This document shows positions 26,206 through 33,213 of a stretch of 64,000 bases of DNA, one piece after another. A program made the translations under genes and the position numbers. The stretch covers positions 124,001-188,000 of the forward strand of contig JALNWA010000001.1 in the NCBI GenBank assembly GCA_023231115.1. The letters run 5' to 3'. Origin of the DNA: Candidatus Altimarinota bacterium. GTDB taxonomy: Bacteria > Patescibacteriota > Gracilibacteria > UBA1369 > LOWO2-01-FULL-3. The number at the start of each line of letters is the position of its first letter. Position 1 is the first letter of the stretch. Under the pieces are notes generated by a model, which was not told the DNA's origin, did no database searches, and was given only the letters and a program-made list of their open reading frames with translations.

Positions 26206-27468
26206 ATGAATGACCAAAAACTAAAAGCGATTTTAATAGACATTATAACTCCCGACACAACTCCACAAGAAGCGCAAAGTCGCATGGAGGAATTGGAAAA
26301 TCTTACAAATACATTCGGCGGAGTTGTTGTCGTAAAGACAATGCAGAAGCGGGGAATGCCCGATTACGACACGTATATCGGCAAAGGAAAACTTGATGAA
26401 GTGATAGAGCTTGGCAAAGCAAAATACGCAGATGTTATTATTGTAAACAACATCCTGAAGCCAAGACAAAGCTATTCCATAGAAGAACGTCTTGAAAAAA
26501 CAGGCATGAAAGTTTGGGATAGAATAGATTTAATTTTGAAAATTTTCGACAAACATGCAAAGACAACAGAAGCAAAATTACAAATAGAATTGGCGAGTAT
26601 CGAACACATGGGACCGAGAATTTTTGGAATGGGACTTGATTTGATGAGGCAGGAAGGAAGAGTCGGTGTGCGCTCAGGACAGGGAGAATCAAACATTGAA
26701 ATAATGAAACGACATTTGCGAAAAAGAAAACAAAATATTTTGGATAAGTTGGAGCAATATGAAAAAATCAGAAAACTTCATCGCGACCACAGAAAACGCC
26801 AAAATTTAAAAACTGCGGCGATTGTCGGATACACAAATGCAGGAAAAAGCTCGCTTCTAAATGCGATGACAAACAAAGGTGCATATGTCGCAGACCAGCT
26901 TTTTGCGACACTTAGCACAAGAGTCGGAAAGCTCTACATTCAGCCAAAAAACGAAGAAGAAGGAAAATACATTCGCGGACAAGAAATATTAATTTCAGAC
27001 ACAATCGGGTTTATTCAGGATTTGCCGCCATCTCTTATCCAAGCCTTCAAATCAACTCTCGCAGAGACTGTCGAATCCGACATAATTTTGCATGTAATTG
27101 ACGTCACTGATCCGCACATACACAAAAAAATAGAAGTGGTTGAGAGTATTTTAAGTCAGCTCGGAGTCGGAAATATTCCAAAAATTTATATATTCAACAA
27201 GATGGATATGGCAATGAGAAAAACACCAAAAGAATTAGATGCAAATGAATACAAAGGGCTGGTTAAAGCCGGAAAAACAAGCGCGAAAGAACTTGGCTGG
27301 GAGGAAAAAGAAAAAGCTGAGAGAGAAAAAACAAAAGAATTAAAAATTCCAAAAGAACCTCTGCAAGAAATAAAAGAAAAATATAAAAAACACCATCCGG
27401 TTTTTGTCTCAGCAGTCGAAAAAACAAATTTGGACGAACTTACTCAAGTAATAGCAAAATTTTTGTAA
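26206..27468 (+). CDS. hflX: Ribosome-associated GTPase HflX
   Basis: The N-terminal half has the HflX-specific domain with the conserved GKGKLDE-type motif (YIGKGKLDEVIELG) and the glycine/Arg helix GPRIFGMGLDLMRQEG. The G domain begins at GYTNAGKSSLLNA (about residue 208), with G3 DTIGFIQDLP, G4 NKMD and a late SAVEKTNLDEL. HflX splits stalled 70S ribosomes after stress. A charged insertion of about 60 residues follows NKMD (about 345-395) and is unusual. The 420-residue length is otherwise normal. Confidence 0.94.
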   Translation: MNDQKLKAILIDIITPDTTPQEAQSRMEELENLTNTFGGVVVVKTMQKRGMPDYDTYIGKGKLDEVIELGKAKYADVIIVNNILKPRQSYSIEERLEKTGMKVWDRIDLILKIFDKHAKTTEAKLQIELASIEHMGPRIFGMGLDLMRQEGRVGVRSGQGESNIEIMKRHLRKRKQNILDKLEQYEKIRKLHRDHRKRQNLKTAAIVGYTNAGKSSLLNAMTNKGAYVADQLFATLSTRVGKLYIQPKNEEEGKYIRGQEILISDTIGFIQDLPPSLIQAFKSTLAETVESDIILHVIDVTDPHIHKKIEVVESILSQLGVGNIPKIYIFNKMDMAMRKTPKELDANEYKGLVKAGKTSAKELGWEEKEKAEREKTKELKIPKEPLQEIKEKYKKHHPVFVSAVEKTNLDELTQVIAKFL

Positions 27469-27541
27469 AATTCTGTACTTGAAGCGGACATAATGATAAA
27501 ATTCAAAGAAGTTTTCCTATATCAATCCTCATTCAAAAAAC

Positions 27542-28480
27542 ATGGCTCATACAAATAAAAATACTTATGCTTCCAAAGTGTCAATTATTGGTTGTGGAAG
27601 CGTCGGTGCGACGACGGCTTATGCATATTTACTTTCAGGAACGGTTACGGATTTGACAATAATAGATATCGACAAAAAAAGAGCACAAGGATTAATGTTG
27701 GATTTGGAGCACGCATTGCCGTTTACTCCAAATATGCAAATAACAGCCACTGATGATTTTTCAAAAGTCGCAGGTTCAAAATTAATAGTTGTGACGGCAG
27801 GAAAACGCCAAGCAAAGGGCGAAACAAGACTCGACTTAATAAAAGCAAACAAAGAAATTTTCAAAAATATAATTCCGAAAATAGCAAAAGCGGCTCCTGA
27901 CGCAATATTGTTAATAGTTTCAAATCCCGTTGATGTGCTTACTTATCACGCATTAAAACTTTCAAAATTTTCTGCAAACAGGGTTTTTGGATCTGGTACT
28001 TTATTGGACAGTTCACGGCTTCAATTCCACATTTCAAAGAAAATAAAACTTCATCCAAATTCGATAGATGCTTATGTTTTAGGGGAACACGGCGACACAT
28101 CATTTCCGGTTTACAGCTCTGCAAATGTACTCGGAAAACCATTAAAAGACTTCGAAGGATTTTCGCAGAAGGATGCGGAAAAATGTTACGAGGACACGTG
28201 CAACGCCGCGTACAGAATTATAAATGATCAAGGCTACACTTGTTATTCAATTGCGACAGCGGTTCGCGAAATCACAGATGCGATTTTCGAGGATCAGCAC
28301 AAGGTTTTACCGCTTTCGGTTTTGCTGAAAAATTATTATGGACATAGTGATGTTTGCTTGAGCGTTCCTTGTGTGGTCGGTGAAAACGGAATCGAAAAAA
28401 TCATCAAAATTCCGCTAAACGCAAAGGAAAAATCCCTCCTCGCAAAAAGCGTAAAAACGATAAAAAGTTATTTAAAATAG
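27542..28480 (+). CDS. ldh: L-lactate dehydrogenase
   Basis: NAD-dependent 2-hydroxyacid dehydrogenase of 312 residues. The Rossmann motif is GCGSVGATTAYAYL. The substrate loop reads AGKRQAKGETRLDL; the glutamine at the specificity position marks lactate rather than malate dehydrogenase. The catalytic Asp-His pair is in GEHGDTSFPVYS (about residue 181). It would regenerate NAD+ by reducing pyruvate, consistent with a fermentative lifestyle. It follows hflX by 73 bases and ends 6 bases from a convergent small gene. Confidence 0.92.
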   Translation: MAHTNKNTYASKVSIIGCGSVGATTAYAYLLSGTVTDLTIIDIDKKRAQGLMLDLEHALPFTPNMQITATDDFSKVAGSKLIVVTAGKRQAKGETRLDLIKANKEIFKNIIPKIAKAAPDAILLIVSNPVDVLTYHALKLSKFSANRVFGSGTLLDSSRLQFHISKKIKLHPNSIDAYVLGEHGDTSFPVYSSANVLGKPLKDFEGFSQKDAEKCYEDTCNAAYRIINDQGYTCYSIATAVREITDAIFEDQHKVLPLSVLLKNYYGHSDVCLSVPCVVGENGIEKIIKIPLNAKEKSLLAKSVKTIKSYLK

Positions 28481-28486
28481 CTTGAC

Positions 28487-28762
28487 CTAAAGAATTGGAG
28501 CCGCATCAGGAGTGCATGTTTTTGCGCATTCTCTTTCCGGTTCCCCCAACTGATCATCGGAAACATTGAAAACTCCAATTGCTTTCCCTGGAGTGCTATT
28601 CATGGCTCTAACAAGATTACCGGTAGCTCCTCTTATAGCGTTTGTCTTGGCGTCAGGAGCGGTAGATGCAGGTTTATCTGTAGTATCTGAAGTATCTCTA
28701 CATTCTCCAGCAAACAAAGTAAGTCCGGCGGCAACCGCGGCAACATTCATTTTAAATCCCAT
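28487..28762 (-). CDS. Small secreted protein, unknown function
   Basis: The 91-residue protein begins with a short hydrophobic stretch (MNVAAVAAGLTLFAGEC) that looks like a signal peptide. The cysteine in AGEC might be a weak lipobox, although Glu at -1 is unusual. The rest is Thr/Ala/Pro-rich and polar with a second cysteine pair (CAKTC). I do not know a family. A good promoter lies just upstream (28789-28816), divergent from that of the metalloprotease-like gene, so the gene is probably expressed. Confidence 0.55.
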   Translation of the reverse strand: MGFKMNVAAVAAGLTLFAGECRDTSDTTDKPASTAPDAKTNAIRGATGNLVRAMNSTPGKAIGVFNVSDDQLGEPERECAKTCTPDAAPIL

Positions 28763-28788
28763 AAAAATAATATTAATAAATTGCGAAC

Positions 28789-28816
28789 ATCATAATACTT
28801 CGCAGGTGTTTGTCAA
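28789..28816 (-). promoter_or_regulatory. Promoter of the small secreted protein gene
   Basis: On the minus strand TTGACA (28816-28811) and TATGAT (28794-28789) are 16 bases apart. It is back to back with a plus-strand promoter 17 bases away. Confidence 0.65.
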
Positions 28817-28833
28817 ATGTCTTGGGGCAGTGA

Positions 28834-28862
28834 TTGACAAAACGGAGCTATATTATTAAACT
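28834..28862 (+). promoter_or_regulatory. Promoter of the metalloprotease-like gene
   Basis: TTGACA (28834-28839) and TAAACT (28857-28862) are 17 bases apart. The -10 box is weak, but the ATG at 28888 is at a suitable distance. Confidence 0.5.
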
Positions 28863-28887
28863 CATATACTTAAGTAAATAGTATCTC

Positions 28888-29565
28888 ATGGCTCCAAAAC
28901 TCGAAACTCGCGAGGAAGTGCAAAGAGGACCTGACTTGATCGTCAGGAAAACTGCCAGACCGACAGAATATGACGGAATCCTTGATCTTGAAATTGCAGT
29001 AGTTCGAGATAAAGTATGGATTTTGTTAAATAATTTATTGCCGCCGGGATGGAAAATTTTGGAAATGGATGAGTCGCTTGTACCGAATTTACAGCTTTCC
29101 GCTTCCGCAAAAACAATGGCGATTTTAAGCCCAAAAACTATTTGGACCGAAGATGGGGCAATGGTCATATTTTTGCACGAAGCCGGACACGCGAGAAATT
29201 ATTCACAAATGGGCAGAGACGCTATTGAACGTAATGTTTTACTTAGGAACCATAAAAAAGCATACGGTATCCAAAAATTGCCCGAAGATTTATTAAGAGA
29301 ATACGCACAAAACGTTGTACATGACGAAAAAACGGCAAGTGAATGGGCGTTGGGAACATTTAAAAAAATAATGGATGCAGGCATAAATCTTGAGCCTCAT
29401 TTAACAATCGCGGAAATCGAAAAAATGAATGATGAAGCCTTGCTCTCATATCTTTCCGAAGACGGCGAACAAATCATAAGCACGAGCGGCGTCCGCTTAA
29501 TTCCACATCCAAAATCACTTCCGGAGCAATTATGGCTGTATGTAAGAGGGAAATTTCGGCTTTAA
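28888..29565 (+). CDS. Predicted zinc metalloprotease (HExxH)
   Basis: A 225-residue cytoplasmic protein with the zinc-binding VIFLHEAGHARNY near residue 95. The downstream helix DEKTASEWALGTFK (about 150) could supply the third, glutamate ligand, as in gluzincins such as the ImmA/minigluzincin group. No signal peptide or membrane helix is seen. The substrate is unknown; small proteases of this kind often act on a regulator, but no repressor gene is next to it. Confidence 0.65.
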   Translation: MAPKLETREEVQRGPDLIVRKTARPTEYDGILDLEIAVVRDKVWILLNNLLPPGWKILEMDESLVPNLQLSASAKTMAILSPKTIWTEDGAMVIFLHEAGHARNYSQMGRDAIERNVLLRNHKKAYGIQKLPEDLLREYAQNVVHDEKTASEWALGTFKKIMDAGINLEPHLTIAEIEKMNDEALLSYLSEDGEQIISTSGVRLIPHPKSLPEQLWLYVRGKFRL

Positions 29566-29714
29566 ATCTTCAATGAAAATTCTTGATATTGCTTTTCTAA
29601 TAATTTTGTCAGCTTAAAAGCCTTCTTGTTGATAGAGCTATCCACGAAAAAAACTTCCTCTATTTCGGGTTCAAGTTTAGAAATTTTTTTATCAACAATT
29701 AATTCTCTCTTCAT
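29562..29714 (-). CDS. Possible small ORF, 50 aa
   Basis: A complete ATG-to-TAA frame of 50 residues, beginning MKRELIVDKKISKLEPEIEE and ending in a lysine-rich helix. It overlaps the 3' end of the metalloprotease-like gene tail to tail by 3 bases. The composition (charged, amphipathic) looks protein-like rather than random and it fills an otherwise empty gap. It has no clear ribosome binding site and could be the remnant of a larger gene. Confidence 0.35.
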   Translation of the reverse strand: MKRELIVDKKISKLEPEIEEVFFVDSSINKKAFKLTKLLEKQYQEFSLKI

Positions 29715-29775
29715 GACTACAGCCTACCATATAAAAAATATTTTCAAAGTAATATTCTTTTATTATAATGCAGTT

Positions 29776-30144
29776 ATGAAAAACATCATAATCTGCAAAA
29801 TTTGCGGTAAGAAATTAACAGGAAGACAAACTTTATATTGCAGTATGTCATGCAAAAATAAAGTGCATCAAAGTTATCCCGCACAAAAGAAAAGGGGGAT
29901 TGAACGAAAGATAGAAATTGTCGAAATGTTCGGAGGCAAATGTTCAAAATGTGGCTACAAAAAGAACATGTCCGCACTATCATTTCATCACACAGATCCA
30001 AAAAAGAAAGATTTCAAACTTGATGTCCGCTCCCTATCAAATCGCAAATTCGCCTACATTCAAAACGAACTAAAAAAATGCATCCTCGTCTGCAACAACT
30101 GCCACGCCGAACTCCACAATCCGGAGTATGAGATGAATTCGTAA
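29776..30144 (+). CDS. HNH-nuclease-like zinc protein
   Basis: I start at the ATG at 29776 (MKNIIICKICGKKL), giving 122 residues. An N-terminal zinc knuckle (CKICGKKLTGRQTLYCSMSC) is followed by an HNH-like core: CSKCGYKK, the catalytic-type SFHHTDPKKKDF, and CNNCHAELH. The arrangement is that of small HNH proteins common in Patescibacteria, which may be homing or repair nucleases. It ends 3 bases from the convergent OLD-family gene and lies about 1.5 kb from the tRNA group I intron, but is not inside it. Confidence 0.7.
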   Translation: MKNIIICKICGKKLTGRQTLYCSMSCKNKVHQSYPAQKKRGIERKIEIVEMFGGKCSKCGYKKNMSALSFHHTDPKKKDFKLDVRSLSNRKFAYIQNELKKCILVCNNCHAELHNPEYEMNS

Positions 30145-30146
30145 GT

Positions 30147-31595
30147 CTAATCTTGCTTGCTTTGTTCCACCTCTTCTATTAATTCTTCAATAATAATTTC
30201 CTTTTTTACTGGATCAATTCCTGCAGAAATTCTATCACTGGAAGAAGATGGCTCTTCTAATTTTTTACCAGAAGCCTTATTCAAAGCTCTAACTATTACA
30301 GACAAATTTTCCAAATCTCCTTTTTGAATTTTGCAAGCCAACTCTTTAGAAATTTTCATTTTCAACTTCTCTTTATCGATATAAGATTTTTCCTTATCAC
30401 AAAGAAAAGCCAAATCCTCCTCCTTTTTTCTACCAGCCTTAATATAAAGATATTCAGGTAAATATTCCTCAAGAGATTTTTGTTCTAGATGAAAAAATCG
30501 CTCACCAAACATTTGTTGAAGGTCTTCAAAGTCTTTAACATTAATGTCGTTTTTATTATCAATTAAAACTACAACTTTATCTTTGTAGGGTGTAGTACCA
30601 GATATTAAAGGAACTAGCGTTTGGCTAAGAGCAGTATATAAATAATCTACATTGCTCATTCCTCTTGCTGACAGTACTTTAACATCATATGGACCAATAT
30701 TTAGCATCTCAGAAATTTTCTCCACAATTATCTGATCAGAGCTTCCTTCTACAATAAGAAAATTATTCGGGAAAAAAAGATCTTCCAACGAATTTCCAAG
30801 TAATCTATATGTTATATCAATTAATTTTCGCTCATCGTTTACTTTATGAGCCTGCAAAAAATCATCATTAACCTCTAAAACAGAAATACTGTGTTGTTTA
30901 TCCGTGCTTAGGAAGAGATGTGAATGTGTTGCAACAATAACTAATTTACCTGAATCTATTAAAACTTTCTTAAGTTTTTTTTGCAAATATGGTTCTAGGC
31001 TTTCCTCTGGTTCATCAATAATTATAACTTGAATCCTTTTGCAAGCAACTGCCGCAAGAATAGGAAATAATGCACGCAAGCCAGAGCCATGTCTTGTGGT
31101 CTCAACCGAACCGGTGTGTGATACTAAATGCTGTCCAAGTTTATGTACTGGAAAATCAAGATCACTTACTAATTTTTTAAAAGTAGCATTAGATTCTTCA
31201 AAATTTCCACCATGATGTAAAAGTAATGCCCACAAATCACTTACATTACCCCCGTCATCTACAAGACGACCAGTATGAAGGGGGCGTTCATGCAAAATTC
31301 TGGCCAAAGAAGAATTATATTCTTCGAAAGATTTAGCTCCAATTTCAGCAGTTTCTACGATAGATATTCTATGGGAAGGTATAAAAACAATATTATTTAC
31401 ATTAACAGACTTGAGCCCACTACCAGATGAGTTGCAAAAATATCTAAACAAAAGCTGCAACACTGTAGATTTTCCGCAATCATTAGCCCCAACAAGTACG
31501 TTATATCCATTGCAAAGCTCTAATCCAAAACCCTTTTTAACAATGCCGTAAGTGCTAGGTCCGTCATGCCTATAGATGAAAACAGTTTTATCCAT
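30147..31595 (-). CDS. OLD-family ATPase/TOPRIM nuclease
   Basis: 482 residues from the ATG at 31595 (MDKTVFIYRHDGPS). A longer frame runs into the adjacent tRNA and is not used. The N-terminal ABC-type ATPase has Walker A GANDCGKST (about residues 36-44), Walker B VIIIDEPEESLEP and the His switch VATHSHLFLS. The C-terminal part is a TOPRIM domain, with LIVEGSSDQIIVEK and VVLIDNKND holding the acidic metal ligands. This is the layout of the P2 phage OLD exclusion protein and related anti-phage nucleases. It sits directly beside a tRNA, a typical integration site, and probably serves defence. Confidence 0.85.
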   Translation of the reverse strand: MDKTVFIYRHDGPSTYGIVKKGFGLELCNGYNVLVGANDCGKSTVLQLLFRYFCNSSGSGLKSVNVNNIVFIPSHRISIVETAEIGAKSFEEYNSSLARILHERPLHTGRLVDDGGNVSDLWALLLHHGGNFEESNATFKKLVSDLDFPVHKLGQHLVSHTGSVETTRHGSGLRALFPILAAVACKRIQVIIIDEPEESLEPYLQKKLKKVLIDSGKLVIVATHSHLFLSTDKQHSISVLEVNDDFLQAHKVNDERKLIDITYRLLGNSLEDLFFPNNFLIVEGSSDQIIVEKISEMLNIGPYDVKVLSARGMSNVDYLYTALSQTLVPLISGTTPYKDKVVVLIDNKNDINVKDFEDLQQMFGERFFHLEQKSLEEYLPEYLYIKAGRKKEEDLAFLCDKEKSYIDKEKLKMKISKELACKIQKGDLENLSVIVRALNKASGKKLEEPSSSSDRISAGIDPVKKEIIIEELIEEVEQSKQD

Positions 31596-31628
31596 ACTAA
31601 GAAAAACAAATTCTTTTAATTCAATTTT

Positions 31629-31955
31629 TGGTGGGTCTGACAGGACTTGAACCTGTGACCAATCGGTTATGCGTATCACTATCACTTTCGTGATCCCTTT
31701 CGGGTTTGTAATCCGGACTATACCTTCCTCCACGAGGGAGTCCTACCGTCTAGTCTCTACACCTTCCCCTTAATCAAAAGAGGCTTGGCTCGGTATTGCC
31801 ATGCTTGCTTTCACAAGTTTAGGGTTCACCGAATTTGATAGGTTATACTTGAAAGTTGCCTCTCAAGCAGCCCATTGACCGCAAAGCTTAGCGCAAACGC
31901 GCCTTAGCGATGCCATCTTTAAGCCGACTGCTCTAACCAGCTGAGCTACAGACCC
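31629..31955 (-). tRNA. tRNA with anticodon CAU, interrupted by an intron
   Basis: The exons at 31922-31955 and 31629-31671 join to a full cloverleaf with an encoded CCA. The acceptor stem GGGTCTG/CAGACCC is perfect. The D stem is GCTC/GAGC, the anticodon stem GTCGG/CCGAT has one G-U pair, the anticodon loop is CTCATAA, and the T stem is ACAGG/CCTGT. The anticodon CAU allows elongator Met or lysidine-modified Ile2. The loop context CTCATAACCG and non-initiator acceptor pair favour Ile2 or elongator Met over initiator. A TATAAT box lies on the minus strand at 32000-31995. Confidence 0.92.
31672..31921 (-). ncRNA. Group I intron (IC3-like) in tRNA(CAU)
   Basis: The 250-nt insert lies between U33 and C34. 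The 5' exon ends in U and the intron ends in G, as group I splicing needs; GGC in the intron can pair with exon GCU as a short P1. The conserved core is readable on the minus strand: P near 31835-31822, Q (GGCAATACCGAGCC) at 31800-31787, R (GTGTAGAGACTAGACGG) at 31762-31746 and S (GGTATAGTCC) at 31724-31715. GACTA in R and TAGTC in S form P7. Two GAAA tetraloop hairpins close the 3' end. There is no intron-encoded protein. The core wording is very close to cyanobacterial tRNA-Leu and Azoarcus tRNA-Ile introns. Confidence 0.92.
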
Positions 31956-32023
31956 ACATGTTAACGAACGCGGAAACCGCCTAAATCAAATCGCATTATA
32001 AACAATAAACTCTCAAAATAAAA

Positions 32024-32060
32024 CAAAAAATTTTGGCCATGTTTCCATAGTCAAAATTTC
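32024..32060 (-). terminator. Probable terminator of rpsT
   Basis: AAATTTTG (32028-32035) and CAAAATTT (32052-32059) form an 8-bp A/T-rich stem. On the minus strand it is followed by a T run, just past the rpsT stop. The stem is weak, so confidence is moderate. Confidence 0.45.
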
Positions 32061-32072
32061 GTAGTATCAAAA

Positions 32073-32342
32073 TTATTTTCCTTTTGCAGTAGCCAAAGTT
32101 TTAGCCAATCTTGATTTCTTTCTTGCGGCGTTGTTCCTGTGAATAAGGTTCTTTTTTGCCGCAGTATCAATCACAGAATAAGCCTTAGTCAGGAACTTTT
32201 CAGCTTCTTCAAATTTCGCCTCTTTTATAAGTAGAAGTGCTTTTTTGAAAACTGATTTAAGTTCTGTGCGTACAGGAGTATTGCGCTCTCTTTTCTTCAA
32301 ACTCTGACGCATTTGCTTTTTTGCTGACTCAATTACTGGCAT
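32073..32342 (-). CDS. rpsT: 30S ribosomal protein bS20
   Basis: The 89-residue lysine-rich helical protein matches bS20 across its length: the N-terminal SAKKQMRQSLKKRERN, the central helix FEEAEKFLTKAYSVIDTAAKK, and the C-terminal IHRNNAARKKSRLAKTL. It binds 16S rRNA early in 30S assembly. It stands alone with its own promoter (32376-32404) upstream and the intron-containing tRNA downstream on the same strand. Confidence 0.95.
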   Translation of the reverse strand: MPVIESAKKQMRQSLKKRERNTPVRTELKSVFKKALLLIKEAKFEEAEKFLTKAYSVIDTAAKKNLIHRNNAARKKSRLAKTLATAKGK

Positions 32343-32375
32343 TTTTTTGAATTTAATATAATAATAGGCGGTGCG

Positions 32376-32404
32376 ATTCTACGGCAATAAATCCGAGCAG
32401 TCAA
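32376..32404 (-). promoter_or_regulatory. Promoter of rpsT
   Basis: On the minus strand TTGACT (32404-32399) and TAGAAT (32381-32376) are separated by 17 bases. The leader is about 30 bases. Confidence 0.65.
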
Positions 32405-32420
32405 CAATTTATACTAATTT

Positions 32421-33005
32421 ATGAAAAACACAAGTAAAAAAATAATTCTCGCATCATTAAGCCCTCGCAGAAAAGAGCTTCTTGAAGCGGTTGGACTAAA
32501 ATTCGAAGTTCATCCTAGTTGTTTTGAAGAAAAAGAAAAACACATAAGTCCGATCCATTTAGCTCTACACAATGCGATCGGCAAAGCGCAGGACATCGCA
32601 AAAAAACACAAAAACGCAATAATAATCGGCGTGGACACGGTTGTCGCATACAAAAAACACATCATCGGTAAGCCAAAAAACAAGGCTGACGCAAAAAGAA
32701 TTTTAGAATTATTAAATGGCACGACTCACAGAGTGGTATCAGCAGTTTGTGTGATAGATACGGCAAAAAACAAAGTATATACAGACACGGAAATCACATA
32801 TATAGAAATGGATTGCATCACCTCAAAAGAAATTGACGCATATATACGCCACGGCGAAGGCACAGACAAAGCGGCGGGCTACGCAATCCAAGGAATAGGC
32901 GGACTTTTTATCAAAAAAATCCGAGGTGATTATTTCAACGTCGTCGGTCTTCCAATGCACAAACTGAAAAAAATTCTTGAAGAAGCCGGGGTGAAAATTA
33001 TATAA
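32421..33005 (+). CDS. maf: Maf-family nucleotide pyrophosphatase
   Basis: A 194-residue Maf/HAM1-like enzyme that hydrolyses dTTP/UTP or modified nucleotides. The N-terminal ASLSPRRKELLEAVGLKF is the family signature. GVDTVVAYKKHIIGKPK supplies the catalytic Asp and Lys region, GTTHRVVSAV is conserved, and GKAAGYAIQG appears here as KAAGYAIQGIGG. It is a single gene divergent from rpsT. The downstream gap holds a fold-back element. Confidence 0.93.
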   Translation: MKNTSKKIILASLSPRRKELLEAVGLKFEVHPSCFEEKEKHISPIHLALHNAIGKAQDIAKKHKNAIIIGVDTVVAYKKHIIGKPKNKADAKRILELLNGTTHRVVSAVCVIDTAKNKVYTDTEITYIEMDCITSKEIDAYIRHGEGTDKAAGYAIQGIGGLFIKKIRGDYFNVVGLPMHKLKKILEEAGVKII

Positions 33006-33027
33006 TAATTTCTATTTTGCATATTAT

Positions 33028-33135
33028 ATTTTTTGGCTGAAATATGTCATTAGAGCGCATTGCGTTCAAGAGCACTGAGATAGGGCATCAACCAAAACTA
33101 GCTTAAGCTCCATTGGCATATACTAGCCAAAAAAT
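33028..33135. repeat. Fold-back element, copy B
   Basis: Arms 33028-33056 and 33107-33135 are imperfect inverted complements (about 80 percent) enclosing a core of exactly 50 nt (33057-33106). Read on the minus strand the core ends in GAACGCAATGC, as in the other copies, and starts TTAAGCTAG, a diverged form of TTAGGCTTC. The arms are unrelated to those of the other copies. The element ends 5 bases before the -35 box of the SLH gene at 33214. Confidence 0.7.
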
Positions 33136-33140
33136 CACTA

Positions 33141-33169
33141 TTGACAAAAACAGGATGGGGTGTTATAGT
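33141..33169 (+). promoter_or_regulatory. Strong promoter of the 694-aa SLH gene
   Basis: A perfect TTGACA (33141-33146) and TATAGT (33164-33169) are 17 bases apart, immediately downstream of a fold-back element. The leader is about 38 bases. Confidence 0.75.
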
Positions 33170-33213
33170 GACACGCTTTATTACTTATCCAATATTTCCT
33201 TACCCAAATTTAT

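Noticed and set aside
31596-31733. N-terminal extension of the OLD-family gene
   Set aside because: The extra 46 codons run through the tRNA 3' exon and into the intron; the family homology begins at the ATG at 31595.
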